From positions 95,906 to 159,905 of the forward strand of contig NZ_JAHESE010000013.1 of the NCBI RefSeq assembly GCF_018598175.1: a stretch of DNA of 64,000 nucleotides, in the 5' to 3' direction. The stretch's first letter is position 1. Every line of letters begins with the position of its first letter. Shown here one piece after another: positions 51,641 through 59,808 of this stretch. The translations under genes were made by a program, and so were the position numbers. This DNA is from Dawidia cretensis. GTDB lineage: Bacteria; Bacteroidota; Bacteroidia; Cytophagales; Cyclobacteriaceae. The notes beneath the pieces are model-generated. The model did not search any database. It saw only the letters and a program-made list of their open reading frames with translations, and was not told the origin of the DNA.

Positions 51641-52444
51641 ATGAGTGCTCCTTTTGATCATATCGCCGCACCGTACGACGCCGCTTTCCCGCAAGGCGCT
51701 GTCGGGCAATTGCAGCGTAAACACATTTGGGCATACCTGCAGCAAGTCATACACCGGCTGCCGGGCCTCGACATTCTGGAGCTGCACCAGGGCAGCGACG
51801 AAGACGCTTTGCTGTTTGGCTCACATGGCTTCACGCTGGTGGCAACGGATGTAACCGAAGAAGTGGCACGTGTTATAGAACCGCCCTCGCGCCAATACTC
51901 CATGCCCTCGAAGATCAGCTCGCAGTGTCTCGATCCGTATCACCCCGAGGAGACGCTGTTCGACAAACACTACCATCTTATCTTCTCGCACACCGGTGGG
52001 CTAAACGCCATGGACCCGGCATCGCTACAACGCCTGTTGCGCCAGGCCGCCACCCTGCTGGCACCCGGCGGACGACTCGTTGCCGTCGTCATGCCCAAGT
52101 GGTGTTTATGGGAAATGTTTTACTTCCTGATCACCGGCCGCTTCCGGCGGATCTTCCGGCCATGGTCTGCGCGGCAGTCGGACGGTGTCTCCCCCGTCCT
52201 ACGCGAGTTCTTTTATACTCCCCGCCAACTGAAACGACTCGCACGGCAAGAGTTTGAGGTCGTAGCGGTAAAGACCGTCGGGTTTGCGCTGCCTCCGGTA
52301 TGTTTAGAGAATGTTTTTAGTCCACGCAAGAAACTGCTGAAATTCCTGAACCGGTGGGAAGAGCGCCTCAGAAGATTTTCCTTCTTAGCCGGCATGGGCG
52401 ACCGCTATATCATCGACCTGCGTAAACGTACACCCCAGCGCTAG
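51641..52444 (+). CDS. Class I SAM-dependent methyltransferase-like protein with atypical motif I
   Basis: 267 aa. The N-terminus FDHIAAPYDAAFPQGAVGQLQRKHIWAYL matches the start of Bacteroidetes methyltransferases in polyene-pigment and lipid clusters. Motif I should read LELGCGTGEDA or similar. Here it is ILELHQGSDEDALLF (45-59), with the glycine-rich SAM loop changed. Later features are normal: FTLVATDVTEE (motif II-like acidic residue) and LAPGGRLVAVVMP (motif VI-like). A C-terminal helical and basic region may touch the membrane. The start at 51641 is chosen for this N-terminal pattern. The target is unknown, and whether SAM still binds is open. Confidence 0.8.
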   Translation: MSAPFDHIAAPYDAAFPQGAVGQLQRKHIWAYLQQVIHRLPGLDILELHQGSDEDALLFGSHGFTLVATDVTEEVARVIEPPSRQYSMPSKISSQCLDPYHPEETLFDKHYHLIFSHTGGLNAMDPASLQRLLRQAATLLAPGGRLVAVVMPKWCLWEMFYFLITGRFRRIFRPWSARQSDGVSPVLREFFYTPRQLKRLARQEFEVVAVKTVGFALPPVCLENVFSPRKKLLKFLNRWEERLRRFSFLAGMGDRYIIDLRKRTPQR

Positions 52445-52457
52445 CGCTATACGCCCC

Positions 52458-53231
52458 CTACATCAGTCCATACTCTACCAGCACCGCGACCAACGAGCCG
52501 GCAATGGCCACCGTAAGCTTCCTGGCATTGAACCGATGCTCCGGACTGCTCTCAAACACGATGGTCGTAGAGATATGCAGAAAGTTACCGCACACAACAG
52601 CGTATAGAAAGATCATTCCTTCACCCGTCAGAATTTCATGCTCCGCCAACAACGTGCTAATCAAAAGCCCGAACGGCGCCGCCAACGAAAACCCTACCAG
52701 ATACGGTATTGCCCGCTTGCGCGAGCCAAGCTGATGCGCCAGTACCGTCATTAATGCAAAAGCCGCCGGTGCGCGGTGCAACGCAATGCCTAACAGAATG
52801 GCGTGCATGTCGTACGGCACGCCCATGGTCGCTGGTTGCGCCAGCATGCCCCCTTCCAGTAAGGCGTGAATACAAAGCGCCGTCAATAATACAATTGCCG
52901 ACGCCGACTGATGCGTGTGTGTCTGGTATGGATTCCCTTGATGTCCGGGGGCCGTATGCCGGTGCATGTGCCCGTGCTCGATACCGGCCGTGAAATACTC
53001 CAACACCTGTTGCAAAAAGAAACCCACCAGCACAAAGAGCCCAATATACTCCATGCCGATAGGCTGATGGTATAATTCAGGCAGAATGTGAATGATCGTA
53101 ATGGCAAACAGATACGCACCGGCAAATACTAACAACAGTTTAAAGCTTGTGCTCTTGCCACCCGGCACCAGAAAGACGGCCAAACCCGACAGCAGGGGTG
53201 TAAAAAACAAGACGAGTAGTTTTAAGACCAT
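52458..53231 (-). CDS. ZIP family metal transporter
   Basis: 257 aa with about eight membrane helices. A His-rich cytoplasmic loop (HGHMHRH...HQGN...THTH, about residues 86-107) and the helix-IV and helix-V metal-site motifs CIHALLEGG (121-128) and GIALHRAPAAFAL are those of ZIP transporters. They bring Zn2+ or Fe2+ into the cytoplasm. It is 18 bases downstream of the ApbE gene on the same strand, so the two are probably cotranscribed; this hints that metal and flavin functions are linked. It is convergent with the methyltransferase gene, with only 13 bases between stops. Confidence 0.9.
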   Translation of the reverse strand: MVLKLLVLFFTPLLSGLAVFLVPGGKSTSFKLLLVFAGAYLFAITIIHILPELYHQPIGMEYIGLFVLVGFFLQQVLEYFTAGIEHGHMHRHTAPGHQGNPYQTHTHQSASAIVLLTALCIHALLEGGMLAQPATMGVPYDMHAILLGIALHRAPAAFALMTVLAHQLGSRKRAIPYLVGFSLAAPFGLLISTLLAEHEILTGEGMIFLYAVVCGNFLHISTTIVFESSPEHRFNARKLTVAIAGSLVAVLVEYGLM

Positions 53232-53249
53232 ATATAACGATGTGAGGTT

Positions 53250-54248
53250 TCAGGGTTGTAATGTTACTGCCCGACGTATGCCCGGCGTGACGTAGGTTGC
53301 CACTGTACCATCGGCCGCGGTATAAAATAAGATCGCATCCAGTCCGGGCAATGTCTTCAACACCTCGATCGTCTGCTCGTGCCCCATTACCATAAAAGCG
53401 GTATCCCAAGCATCGGCCGTCGTACAGTCGGACGCAAAGACCGATACGGCCAGCAATGGCAGGTCTGCCGGGTAACCCGACTTCGGATCGATGGTATGCG
53501 AATATTTCTTTCCGTTTATCTCCCGATAATTAAAATAGTTGCCCGCCGTCGTAAAGGACCGGTCTTTCAGGGCCACATACGCCTTGAAGAATTGATCGTC
53601 GCGCGTCGAGTTGGGATCTAGTATGCCGATCTGCCATGCCTTGCGTTTATCTATATTCTTGCCCTGCGCCATGCCTTCGCCGCCCAGCTCCACCAACAGA
53701 TCGCGCACACCCTTCGCCCGCAGGAAGGCTGTGATTACATCGGCACCATAGCCCTGCCCAATGCCGCCAAAGTCAAGCTGCACCCGCGGGTCGGTCTTCA
53801 ACAGACTGTCGGTCGTCAACCGAATTTTCTCTACGCCGACAAACGCACGGATCGAATCCACCATGGCCTGGTCTGGCACCCGCGACCTGGCCGGCCCGAA
53901 GCCCCACGCATTGACCAGCGGCATGACGGTTGGGTCAAACGCCCCACCCGAATGTTTCGCTACTACCAACGACCGCTGCAAGACCGCCAGCAGGTGTGGG
54001 TCTCTTAACGCAATGCCCCGCGCGCTCTTGTTAAACTGCGATACTGCCGAGGCGGGATCGTACGTATTGATACCCTGGTTCACCGCCCGCAGCAGCGAGT
54101 CGATGGGCTCCTGGAAATTCCGCTGCCGTTTGTCAAAATAGGTAATATGATAGGTGGTACCCATCGTGCGGCCTTCTACCCGCAAAGGTTCTTCCGCCGG
54201 GCTGGAGCACCACAACAGGGTAATGTGTGTAACAAACGCGAGGATCAT
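53250..54248 (-). CDS. apbE: FAD:protein FMN transferase (ApbE), lipoprotein
   Basis: 332 aa. A short lipoprotein signal with Cys14 (LLWCSS) is followed by ApbE motifs: TMGTTYHITY, STYDPASAVSQFN, GGAFDPTVMPLV, VQLDFGGIGQGYGAD, LVELGGEGMAQGKN and SHTIDPKSGYPA with DAWDTAFMVMG. ApbE attaches FMN through a phosphoester to Ser/Thr of target proteins such as the NqrBC and RnfDG subunits, and acts outside the cytoplasmic membrane. No target protein is encoded nearby. It probably shares a transcript with the ZIP gene. It is divergent from ruvB. Confidence 0.94.
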   Translation of the reverse strand: MILAFVTHITLLWCSSPAEEPLRVEGRTMGTTYHITYFDKRQRNFQEPIDSLLRAVNQGINTYDPASAVSQFNKSARGIALRDPHLLAVLQRSLVVAKHSGGAFDPTVMPLVNAWGFGPARSRVPDQAMVDSIRAFVGVEKIRLTTDSLLKTDPRVQLDFGGIGQGYGADVITAFLRAKGVRDLLVELGGEGMAQGKNIDKRKAWQIGILDPNSTRDDQFFKAYVALKDRSFTTAGNYFNYREINGKKYSHTIDPKSGYPADLPLLAVSVFASDCTTADAWDTAFMVMGHEQTIEVLKTLPGLDAILFYTAADGTVATYVTPGIRRAVTLQP

Positions 54249-54318
54249 GTGGCTGTGGCGGACAAGTTACGTAAAATACGATATATGCAACGTTGTTGTA
54301 TATGAGAACATCGGTTTG

Positions 54319-54351
54319 TTGCGGCTGGAGAACGTAGAATTGCTACCTTCG
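54319..54351 (+). promoter_or_regulatory. Promoter candidate for ruvB
   Basis: A -33 TTG (54319-54321), a 22-base spacer and a -7 TACCTTCG (54344-54351; seven of eight matches to TAnnTTTG). The ruvB ATG at 54369 follows. Confidence 0.45.
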
Positions 54352-54368
54352 TGAACACAAACGGTACT

Positions 54369-55412
54369 ATGCGCGAAGATTACCTGAAAAGCGACGGAGG
54401 AGGCGGATTGAATGGAACGGAGAAGGAGTTTGAAAAGGCTTTGCGCCCCCTGTCCTTTGAAGATTTTACCGGCCAGCATAAGGTAGTTGAAAACATAAAG
54501 GTCTTTGTGCAGGCCGCCAAGCAACGCGGCGAGCCCCTGGACCACGTCTTACTGCATGGCCCCCCAGGCCTGGGCAAGACTACCCTTTCCAATATCATCG
54601 CAAACGAGCTACAAGCCAATATCAAGATCACGTCCGGCCCCGTGCTCGACAAACCGAGTGACCTGGCCGGTCTGCTGACCAACCTCGAGACTAACGACGT
54701 GCTGTTCATTGACGAGATCCATCGGCTCAACCCCGTGGTAGAAGAATACCTCTACTCGGCCATGGAAGATTTCCGGATCGACATCATGCTCGACTCGGGC
54801 CCCAATGCGCGCTCGGTACAGATCGGACTGAGCCCCTTCACCCTGATCGGCGCCACGACACGCGCCGGCCTGCTCACCTCGCCACTGCGCGCGCGCTTCG
54901 GCATCAACGCTCGCCTGGAGTACTATGATTCAACGCTGCTGACCCGAATCGTTAACCGTTCGGCTCAGATACTCAAGACTCCCATCGAAGCCGATGCCGC
55001 CTTTGAGATTGCCCGCCGCAGCCGGGGAACCCCGCGTATTGCCAATACGTTGCTGCGCCGTACGCGTGACTTTGCCCAGATCAAAGGCAATGGCACTATT
55101 GATAAAAGCATCGCCCAGATTGCGCTCACGGCACTGGACGTAGACGAGAATGGACTGGACGAAATGGACAACCGCATTCTCCTGACCATCATTGAAAAAT
55201 TTAAAGGTGGCCCCGTCGGGCTTACGACCATCGCCACCGCGGTGGGCGAAGAAGCCGAGACCATTGAAGAAGTATACGAGCCCTTTCTCATTCAAGAGGG
55301 CTACCTCAAGCGTACTTCGCGCGGTCGCGAAACCACCGAATTAGCATACCGCCACCTCAAGCTGCCGCCCCCCGCCAGCAAAGGCCCCGGACTTTTCGAC
55401 AGTATAACCTAA
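54369..55412 (+). CDS. ruvB: Holliday junction DNA helicase RuvB
   Basis: 347 aa. The sequence has RuvB features in order: [12 protein letters not shown], Walker [10 protein letters not shown] (Lys70), Walker B FIDEIH (115-118), sensor [19 protein letters not shown], and the winged-helix end [37 protein letters not shown] in outline. RuvB drives branch migration with RuvA. The start at 54369 (MREDYLKSD...) matches the usual phylum N-terminus; the GTG at 54351 lies in the -7 element and is unlikely to be used. It ends 53 bases before the FMN-binding glutamate-synthase-like gene. Confidence 0.97.
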   Translation: MREDYLKSDGGGGLNGTEKEFEKALRPLSFEDFTGQHKVVENIKVFVQAAKQRGEPLDHVLLHGPPGLGKTTLSNIIANELQANIKITSGPVLDKPSDLAGLLTNLETNDVLFIDEIHRLNPVVEEYLYSAMEDFRIDIMLDSGPNARSVQIGLSPFTLIGATTRAGLLTSPLRARFGINARLEYYDSTLLTRIVNRSAQILKTPIEADAAFEIARRSRGTPRIANTLLRRTRDFAQIKGNGTIDKSIAQIALTALDVDENGLDEMDNRILLTIIEKFKGGPVGLTTIATAVGEEAETIEEVYEPFLIQEGYLKRTSRGRETTELAYRHLKLPPPASKGPGLFDSIT

Positions 55413-55465
55413 CGACCTGGCCGTCCTGCACTTTTTATTATATTTGATTTATCCTGAGTTTCTAT

Positions 55466-57046
55466 ATGAGAAAGATCTTCATCTATAGCAGCATCGCAGT
55501 TACTGCGCTCCTCCTCCTCTGGGCTTATTTTTGGATTGACGCGCTTTTCGGCTTCCTCCTCGTAGGCCCGCTTATCGTCATGGGCGTACAAGACATTGTA
55601 CAAAAGAAACAATCTATCAAGCGCAACTTCCCCTTGCTGGGACGGCTGCGCTATGTCTTCGAAGACATGCGGCCGAAAATCCAGCAATACTTTGTAGAGT
55701 CTGACACCGATGGTGCCCCTATCAACCGCAACGACCGCTCGGTGATCTACCAGCGGGCTAAGCGTCAGGTGGACACTACCCCATTCGGCACACAAATGAA
55801 CGTCTATGCCGAGGGTTATGAGTGGATGAGCCACTCTATTGTACCGCTCGATTTTCACAGCATGGAGCATAGTCCCCGTGTGCTGATCGGCAACCGCGAC
55901 TGTAAACAACCCTACGCCGCCAGCGTACTGAATATATCGGCCATGAGCTTTGGCTCCCTGAGTGCCAATGCCGTCGAGGCATTAAACTCCGGCGCCAAGA
56001 TCGGCGGCTTTGCACATAACACCGGCGAAGGCGGTCTGAGCCCCTATCACCTCAAGAATGGTGGCGACCTGATCTGGCAAATCGGCACCGGCTACTTTAG
56101 TGCCCGCGACGAGGCTGGCAACTTCTCGCCGGAGGCATTCCGTAAGAACGCCGCCAACCCCGAAGTAAAGATGATTGAGCTAAAGCTCTCGCAAGGAGCC
56201 AAGCCCGGCCACGGCGGCATATTGCCCGGTAAAAAGAATACGCCTGAAGTGGCGGCCATCCGCATGGTAAAGGCGGGCACTACCGTGTTCTCACCACCCT
56301 ATCATAGCGCCTTTAAAACACCTCGCGAGCTGGTGCTGTTTATTCAACAACTGCGCGAACTATCGGGCGGCAAGCCTGTGGGCTTTAAATTGTGCATCGG
56401 TCGCAAGAGCGAGTTCATTTCCATTTGCAAGGCCATGGTAGCGTTAGACATTTATCCCGACTTCATCACGGTAGACGGTGGCGAAGGGGGTACCGGCGCG
56501 GCACCGCCCGAGTTCTCTAACTTCGTAGGCATGCCGTTGCTCGACGGCCTGGCTTTTGTCGACAACATGCTGAAAGGCTTTAACATCCGCCAACACATTC
56601 GCATTGGCGCCTCGGGAAAAATTCTGACTGGCTTTCAGATCATCCGTGCCGTCGCCCTGGGGGCAGACTACTGCAACAGCGCCCGCGCCATGATGATGGC
56701 GGTGGGGTGTATCCAGGCATTGGAGTGTCATAAGAATACGTGTCCTACCGGCGTGGCTACCCAGGACCCAGAATTGATGAAGGGTCTCGACATTACCGAC
56801 AAGCGCACCCGGGTGGCTAACTTCCATAAGTATACTGTCGAGAGCTTTGTCGAGCTGCTGGGCGCTGCCGGCCTCGACACCCCGGCCAAGTTGAACCGCC
56901 ACCAGATCAGCCGCCGTGTATTTACCAACAAGGTGCGTACCCTCGAGCAGATATACCCCTCCATCAAGGTTGGGTCTATGCTGGAACCGGTCGTGCCGAA
57001 GCGCTATCAAAAGTCGTTCGCCTCCGCCAGTGCAGATGAATTTTAA
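55466..57046 (+). CDS. FMN-binding glutamate-synthase-like protein, membrane-anchored
   Basis: 526 aa. The N-terminal membrane segments (IYSSIAVTALLLLWAYFWIDALFGFLLVGPLIVMG in outline) are followed by a domain homologous to the synthase half of glutamate synthase (about 150-490). That domain has ISAMSFGSLSANAVEALNSGA, NTGEGGLSPYH, GGDLIWQIGTGYF, LSQGAKPGHGGILPG, FITVDGGEGGTGAAP and NTCPTGVATQDP. The latter parts bind FMN and, in true glutamate synthase, an Fe-S cluster. The amidotransferase part is missing, so the reaction is probably not normal glutamate synthesis; the substrate is not known. It follows ruvB on the same strand. Confidence 0.92.
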   Translation: MRKIFIYSSIAVTALLLLWAYFWIDALFGFLLVGPLIVMGVQDIVQKKQSIKRNFPLLGRLRYVFEDMRPKIQQYFVESDTDGAPINRNDRSVIYQRAKRQVDTTPFGTQMNVYAEGYEWMSHSIVPLDFHSMEHSPRVLIGNRDCKQPYAASVLNISAMSFGSLSANAVEALNSGAKIGGFAHNTGEGGLSPYHLKNGGDLIWQIGTGYFSARDEAGNFSPEAFRKNAANPEVKMIELKLSQGAKPGHGGILPGKKNTPEVAAIRMVKAGTTVFSPPYHSAFKTPRELVLFIQQLRELSGGKPVGFKLCIGRKSEFISICKAMVALDIYPDFITVDGGEGGTGAAPPEFSNFVGMPLLDGLAFVDNMLKGFNIRQHIRIGASGKILTGFQIIRAVALGADYCNSARAMMMAVGCIQALECHKNTCPTGVATQDPELMKGLDITDKRTRVANFHKYTVESFVELLGAAGLDTPAKLNRHQISRRVFTNKVRTLEQIYPSIKVGSMLEPVVPKRYQKSFASASADEF

Positions 57047-57078
57047 GCGGCCTGGTTTTTTGAAGTAAAATATGCCGG

Positions 57079-57642
57079 ATGCATATAGAAGGCTCGACTG
57101 TTTTATTACCTTTGGGAATTAACCACAAGTACACCGTGCATCGAAAGTTTTTTCCGCGAGATAAGAATTATGTACTCGAACAAGTACAGGTCTCCCTGGA
57201 AAATAACCTTTTGCAGTACATGGTGGATTACGTCAAGGTAGCCTACCTGTTACGATTCAACCCCCTGGGTATTGTTGACGAGACCACGTTGCGCATCCAG
57301 GAGCATCCTGCCAAAAATTACGACCACCTGCACGAGTTCTACCTTATCCTGGCGGGCGTATACCGGTTCAAATACTACAGCGACAACCAGTTGGAGTTTA
57401 TCTTCGACGGTCGTGACCCCCGTGAAAAGTACGAAGCAGAGTGGCCGGAAACATTCCGCCAATGGACCAAAGAGTTTTGCCGCCACGAGCAGTTCCTGCG
57501 TGCCATTCTTGAGCTGACCGTATTCTATCCGGAAGACTACACGCCCCAGATGGCAGGTCTGCGCCTAAGCTCGTTCATCACCAAATTCTTTGAGGTGAAG
57601 ATCGACTCTCAAAAAGGCATCCTCCGCATCCGGGTGGCTTAA
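57079..57642 (+). CDS. Conserved hypothetical protein, possibly Bacteroidetes-specific
   Basis: 187 aa, soluble, no signal peptide or recognised domain. It is rich in aromatic and charged residues, with LGINHKYTVHRKFFPRDKNYVLEQVQVSL near the start (in outline) and the phrases YFYxxL-like LHEFYLILAGVYRFKYY and RQWTKEFCRHEQF later. The pattern looks like a real, well-folded protein with alternating hydrophobic strands, but I cannot assign it. Its stop codon shares the palindrome TTAA with the stop of the convergent purN gene. It follows the glutamate-synthase-like gene by 32 bases and may be cotranscribed. Confidence 0.72.
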   Translation: MHIEGSTVLLPLGINHKYTVHRKFFPRDKNYVLEQVQVSLENNLLQYMVDYVKVAYLLRFNPLGIVDETTLRIQEHPAKNYDHLHEFYLILAGVYRFKYYSDNQLEFIFDGRDPREKYEAEWPETFRQWTKEFCRHEQFLRAILELTVFYPEDYTPQMAGLRLSSFITKFFEVKIDSQKGILRIRVA

Positions 57643-58232
57643 CCGTTCCCCCCTTTTTCTCCCAACACCCAGCGCTCGATCTGTCGTGGGTAATGTTCAT
57701 ATTCTAATGCGTGCACCTTTTCCGCTATAGCCTCGGCCGCATCATCGGGCGTTAATACACAGCGCGCCTGGAACAGCACGGTGCCCTCATCATAATGCTC
57801 GTTCACTTCATGAATGGTAATGCCCGTCTCCGCCTCGCCCGCCTGCTTCACGGCCGTGTGTACGTTCATGCCGTACATGCCTTTGCCACCATACGCCGGC
57901 AGAAGCGCCGGGTGAATATTGATGATCCGGCCGGGGTACGCGTGTATCAGGTTCGCGGGTATCAACCATAGAAAGCCCGCCAGCACCACGTGGGTCACGC
58001 CCCGCTCCTGCAGCCACTGGACCACCTCGGGTGTATTGCGAAACTGCTGGCGGTCAAATACTTTCGCCTCGATACCCGCCAGGCGGGCGCGTTCCAACGC
58101 AAACGCCATTGGGTTGTTGCTCAACAACAGCACGACTTCGATCGTGGGGTGATGCTCGAAATAGGAAAAGAGATTTGCTGCATTGGTGCCGCTGCCTGAC
58201 GCCAGGATTGCGATGCGGTATTTTTTTGCCAT
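57639..58232 (-). CDS. purN: Phosphoribosylglycinamide formyltransferase (GART)
   Basis: 197 aa. Motifs: IAILASGSGTNAANLF (phosphate loop), VLLLSNNPMAFALERA, VVLAGFLWLIPANLI, IINIHPALLPAYGGKGMYG (catalytic Asn-Ile-His with the nearby HxxLLP), and GITIHEVNEHYDEGTVLFQ with its catalytic Asp. It transfers a formyl group from 10-formyl-THF to glycinamide ribotide in purine synthesis. The start at 58232 matches other purN N-termini. It converges with the hypothetical gene at 57079-57642 and the two stops overlap by four bases. Confidence 0.96.
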   Translation of the reverse strand: MAKKYRIAILASGSGTNAANLFSYFEHHPTIEVVLLLSNNPMAFALERARLAGIEAKVFDRQQFRNTPEVVQWLQERGVTHVVLAGFLWLIPANLIHAYPGRIINIHPALLPAYGGKGMYGMNVHTAVKQAGEAETGITIHEVNEHYDEGTVLFQARCVLTPDDAAEAIAEKVHALEYEHYPRQIERWVLGEKGGNG

Positions 58233-58305
58233 ACGGACTGCAAAAGAAACAAAGACTTACATCTTTTAAAACATTGTTACCTTGCAGTTCAATTCCCAAC
58301 CCTCC

Positions 58306-58725
58306 ATGGAACCGCAAAGCTTTGGCACCAAGGTGAAACGCACCACCAAAAAAATCTTCCGGATCGTCCTGATCGCCGCCCTTGTGGTGGGCGTCGCGGT
58401 CTTCTCCTTTTATTATTGGGGAACGTATGAAGAAGGCGTCATGGCCGGCAAAATCCTGCGCGTGAGCGAAAAAGGGGTCATGTTTAAAACCTACGAAGGC
58501 AAAATCAACCTGGAGACCTTCGGAGCCTTGCGCGGTGCCAGCCCCATAGCAGAATCATTCGATTTTTCAGTGGAAAAAGGCGACCAGGAACTCATTAAAC
58601 AATTGCAGGAGGTGGCCCTGAGCGGCGAACGCGTAAACTTGTATTACATCAAACGTTATGCACGCTTTTCCTGGCGGGGTGACACGCCCTATTTTGCGGT
58701 GCGCGTAGAGCGGCTACGTCAATAA
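58306..58725 (+). CDS. Single-pass membrane protein (sometimes misannotated as 6-phosphogluconate dehydrogenase)
   Basis: 139 aa. A basic N-terminus (FGTKVKRTTKKIFR) is followed by one transmembrane segment (IVLIAALVVGVAVFSFYYWG). The globular part has GTYEEGVMAGKILRVSEKGVMFKTYEGKINLE in outline and SGERVNLYYIKRYARFSWRGDTPYF. Homologues in Bacteroidetes carry the label 6-phosphogluconate dehydrogenase, but nothing of that enzyme is visible. No function is known. The start at 58306 is chosen because the upstream extension has no family character. Its stop overlaps that of the convergent XRE regulator by seven bases. Confidence 0.8.
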   Translation: MEPQSFGTKVKRTTKKIFRIVLIAALVVGVAVFSFYYWGTYEEGVMAGKILRVSEKGVMFKTYEGKINLETFGALRGASPIAESFDFSVEKGDQELIKQLQEVALSGERVNLYYIKRYARFSWRGDTPYFAVRVERLRQ

Positions 58726-59087
58726 AGCCTCATTTCTTTTGCCTCCAACTCCTGGATGAGTTGCGATCTCTCTTCCATCAGCTTGATGATCTTGTGGAGG
58801 TAGTCAATTTCCTTGCGGGAAAGGGCCAGTTGGTCCTCAAAATCAGCCGGAGCGGCGGCAGGCGGCGCAGCTTGGGCCGCGGCGTGCGGGTCCACATAGT
58901 ATTGAAAAAAATTATGTTCCAATACTTGGGATATTTTCAGCAAAAGCCCCGTATCTAAGTGACGCTTACGGAAAATACGATAGACATTCTGGCGGACGGT
59001 TCCCAGGGAATCCGCAAAATCCGTCAGTTTCATTTGCTTGCTGTCAAAGACTTCTTTGACTTTTTGCCCGATTTCAACAGGTACCAT
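58719..59087 (-). CDS. XRE-family HTH transcriptional regulator
   Basis: 122 aa. The N-terminal 60 residues fit an XRE-type helix-turn-helix: IGQKVKEVFDSKQMKLTDFADSLGTVRQNVYRIFRKRHLDTGLLLKISQVLEHNFFQY in outline, with recognition helix TVRQNVYRIF. An Ala/Pro-rich linker (about 68-84) leads to a C-terminal coiled coil (LALSRKEIDYLHKIIKLMEERSQLIQ in outline) for dimer formation. Similar short proteins are common in this phylum. Targets are unknown. The start at 59087 fits the HTH. It is divergent from the SpoIIAA-like gene. Confidence 0.85.
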   Translation of the reverse strand: MVPVEIGQKVKEVFDSKQMKLTDFADSLGTVRQNVYRIFRKRHLDTGLLLKISQVLEHNFFQYYVDPHAAAQAAPPAAAPADFEDQLALSRKEIDYLHKIIKLMEERSQLIQELEAKEMRLY

Positions 59088-59194
59088 AACGTAATAAGTA
59101 ACCTTCTACAAATATATGTAAAAAATTAGTTTACACTCTGACGAAGTTATCCGGTGATTGTCACCAATAATTTTACAACGTCATAAATTGTCGC

Positions 59195-59202
59195 TAAACT
59201 TG
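59195..59202 (+). promoter_or_regulatory. -7-like element for the SpoIIAA-like gene
   Basis: TAAACTTG (seven of eight to TAnnTTTG) within the 14-mer TCGCTAAACTTGCA (59191-59204), which is repeated exactly upstream of hemH at 62854-62867. Confidence 0.45.
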
Positions 59203-59235
59203 CAAGCCCAAAACCCGGCAAAGCCCTTTTACTGT

Positions 59236-59649
59236 ATGGCAAGTCCGTATTACCAGGATGAGTACGCAATTATTGAACTGGATGCCTCCATTCCTTGCAT
59301 TCAGGTCACGCTAAACGGCATTCCACGCTTCAGCGAACACTACCAGCTTGTTCAAATAAAGCGGCTGGAGCTGATGCGCCGTGAAAGAGCCAATTTTCCC
59401 AAGCTTCAGATGCTGACCGACAGCCGCACTGCCGGCCCGGTACTGGATGAAGACGTACGCTATTTTAAAAGCCATGTCTTGCCCGCCATGGCAGAGGCCG
59501 GCATACATTACCTGGCCATCGTCATGCCCTCTAATAAATTTGCCCAGCTCACGATCCGCGAAATGACCGAGGACTCCGAGAAAGTATATGTACGCTATTT
59601 TGATGTGTTGGAAGAAGCCAAACAATGGCTGAAAGAAATGAGCGCGTAA
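59236..59649 (+). CDS. SpoIIAA/STAS-like protein
   Basis: 137 aa, soluble. The pattern ALIELDASIPCIQVTLNGIP-like start (in outline), VQIKRLELMRRERANFPKLQMLTDSRTAGPVL and HYLAIVMPSNKFAQLTI with EKVYVRYFDVLEEAKQWL is that of SpoIIAA/STAS-like proteins common in Bacteroidetes, which are thought to interact with anti-sigma factors or histidine kinases. It may work with the PAS kinase 159 bases downstream; this is only proximity. The first plausible ATG is 59236; the longer frame begins with TTG and is not likely. Confidence 0.72.
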   Translation: MASPYYQDEYAIIELDASIPCIQVTLNGIPRFSEHYQLVQIKRLELMRRERANFPKLQMLTDSRTAGPVLDEDVRYFKSHVLPAMAEAGIHYLAIVMPSNKFAQLTIREMTEDSEKVYVRYFDVLEEAKQWLKEMSA

Positions 59650-59808
59650 CACTAAAAAAATTACCGCTGTTTCTGTTTCAAACGTACATTATTCGGAGAA
59701 ACGCTATATCCACATTGTTTTTATAGGGTATAGCATTATCTTGCGGAGTTAATAGCTCTCGAACTCCCCTGTAAACCTTTATGTCAATGCGTTTGCCCTC
59801 CTAAACCT

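Noticed and set aside
58306-58725. 6-phosphogluconate dehydrogenase label for the small membrane protein
   Set aside because: The 139-residue protein has one membrane helix and none of the dinucleotide-binding or substrate motifs of that enzyme.
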